A stretch of DNA of 64,000 bases from contig NZ_JADOTX010000001.1 in the NCBI RefSeq assembly GCF_015751765.1, forward strand, positions 682,001 to 746,000. Direction: 5' to 3'. Position 1 is the stretch's first letter. Each line of letters begins with the position of its first letter. A program made the translations under genes and the position numbers. Source of the DNA: Micromonospora ureilytica. GTDB lineage: Bacteria > Actinomycetota > Actinomycetes > Mycobacteriales > Micromonosporaceae. The notes under the pieces were generated by a model. It saw nothing but the letters and a program-made list of their open reading frames with translations, did no database searches and was not told the DNA's origin. Below, piece by piece: positions 63,816 through 64,000 of this stretch.

Positions 63816-64000
63816 GACGGCACCTCCTCGTTGGGACGATCCTGCCGAACCGAGGGAGCGGCGGTGGGACGTTCCCGCGATTACCAACCGATCGGACAGG
63901 CATGGGGTCGGCCGGAGGCGTGTCGACGGCAGCGGCGAACGCGCCGGCTACGGCGCTACGAAAACGCTAGCCGACGACGCCCGCGCTCGGTAGTCGGTCG
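63816..64000. other. Right edge, no gene called
   Basis: 185 bases. It holds the promoter side of the gene at 63384. No complete frame with a ribosome-binding site runs to the edge; a short frame from 63764 to 63970 is not supported. Confidence 0.5.

Overview
The window is about 72% G+C (a visual estimate) with dense coding, many GTG starts and many start codons that sit 5-8 bases after a TANNNT-like hexamer (leaderless transcripts). Gene content points to a filamentous actinomycete, most likely Micromonosporaceae (Micromonospora or a close relative): NgcEFG-type aminosugar importers without their own ATPase, PASTA-less Ser/Thr kinases, an ECF41/SigJ sigma factor, a DUF4392 D-glutamate cyclase-like gene and a MurL/MurD2 pair. 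No rRNA, tRNA, CRISPR array, transposase or phage gene was found. The region looks like chromosomal housekeeping and metabolism, not a genomic island.

Layout. 1-4.6 kb: the 5' end of a thiamine-diphosphate enzyme, a TrmH-type RNA methyltransferase, argG and a PucR regulator. 5-11.4 kb: a cell-wall block with murL divergent from murD2, a convergent unknown gene, two membrane proteins and a D-glutamate cyclase homologue. Together they suggest an unusual route for D-Glu in peptidoglycan, in which L-Glu is ligated and then epimerised on the nucleotide precursor, beside an enzyme that could remove free D-Glu. 11.6-15.8 kb: aminotransferase plus methylmalonate-semialdehyde dehydrogenase, then an acyltransferase. 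16-25.7 kb: two paralogous ngcEFG sets flanking a GlcNAc/MurNAc-type kinase, an RpiR regulator and a SIS-domain enzyme, a GlcNAc/chitobiose uptake and processing locus.

25.7-31.8 kb: a heterodimeric ABC exporter whose two subunits have complementary degenerate ATPase motifs, a PolA-like polymerase without a 5'-nuclease domain, and a nucleotidyltransferase. 31.9-40 kb: a LacI-controlled operon of binding protein, two permeases, GH31 alpha-xylosidase and GH1 beta-glucosidase, fitting uptake and hydrolysis of xyloglucan fragments. 40-51.7 kb: amidohydrolase, YdjM-like membrane hydrolase, two tandem receptor kinases with related ectodomains, and a glycogen/alpha-glucan group (GT4, GH133-type debranching enzyme, GH63-like glycosidase). 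51.8-64 kb: a PH-like membrane protein, a large TIG-repeat LPXTG surface protein, DoxX plus ECF41 sigma factor sharing a dyad promoter, a beta-lactamase-fold serine hydrolase, LtrA, TetR, a lipoprotein, a HAD phosphatase, an L,D-transpeptidase-like protein and two small conserved genes.

Between operons there is a recurring class of long imperfect or perfect inverted repeats (five seen). Two of them share sequence with each other (about 19.4 kb and 52.3 kb). The best candidates for something not well described are the D-glutamate block, the unknown gene convergent with murD2, the dispersed inverted-repeat family, and the kinase ectodomain pair.
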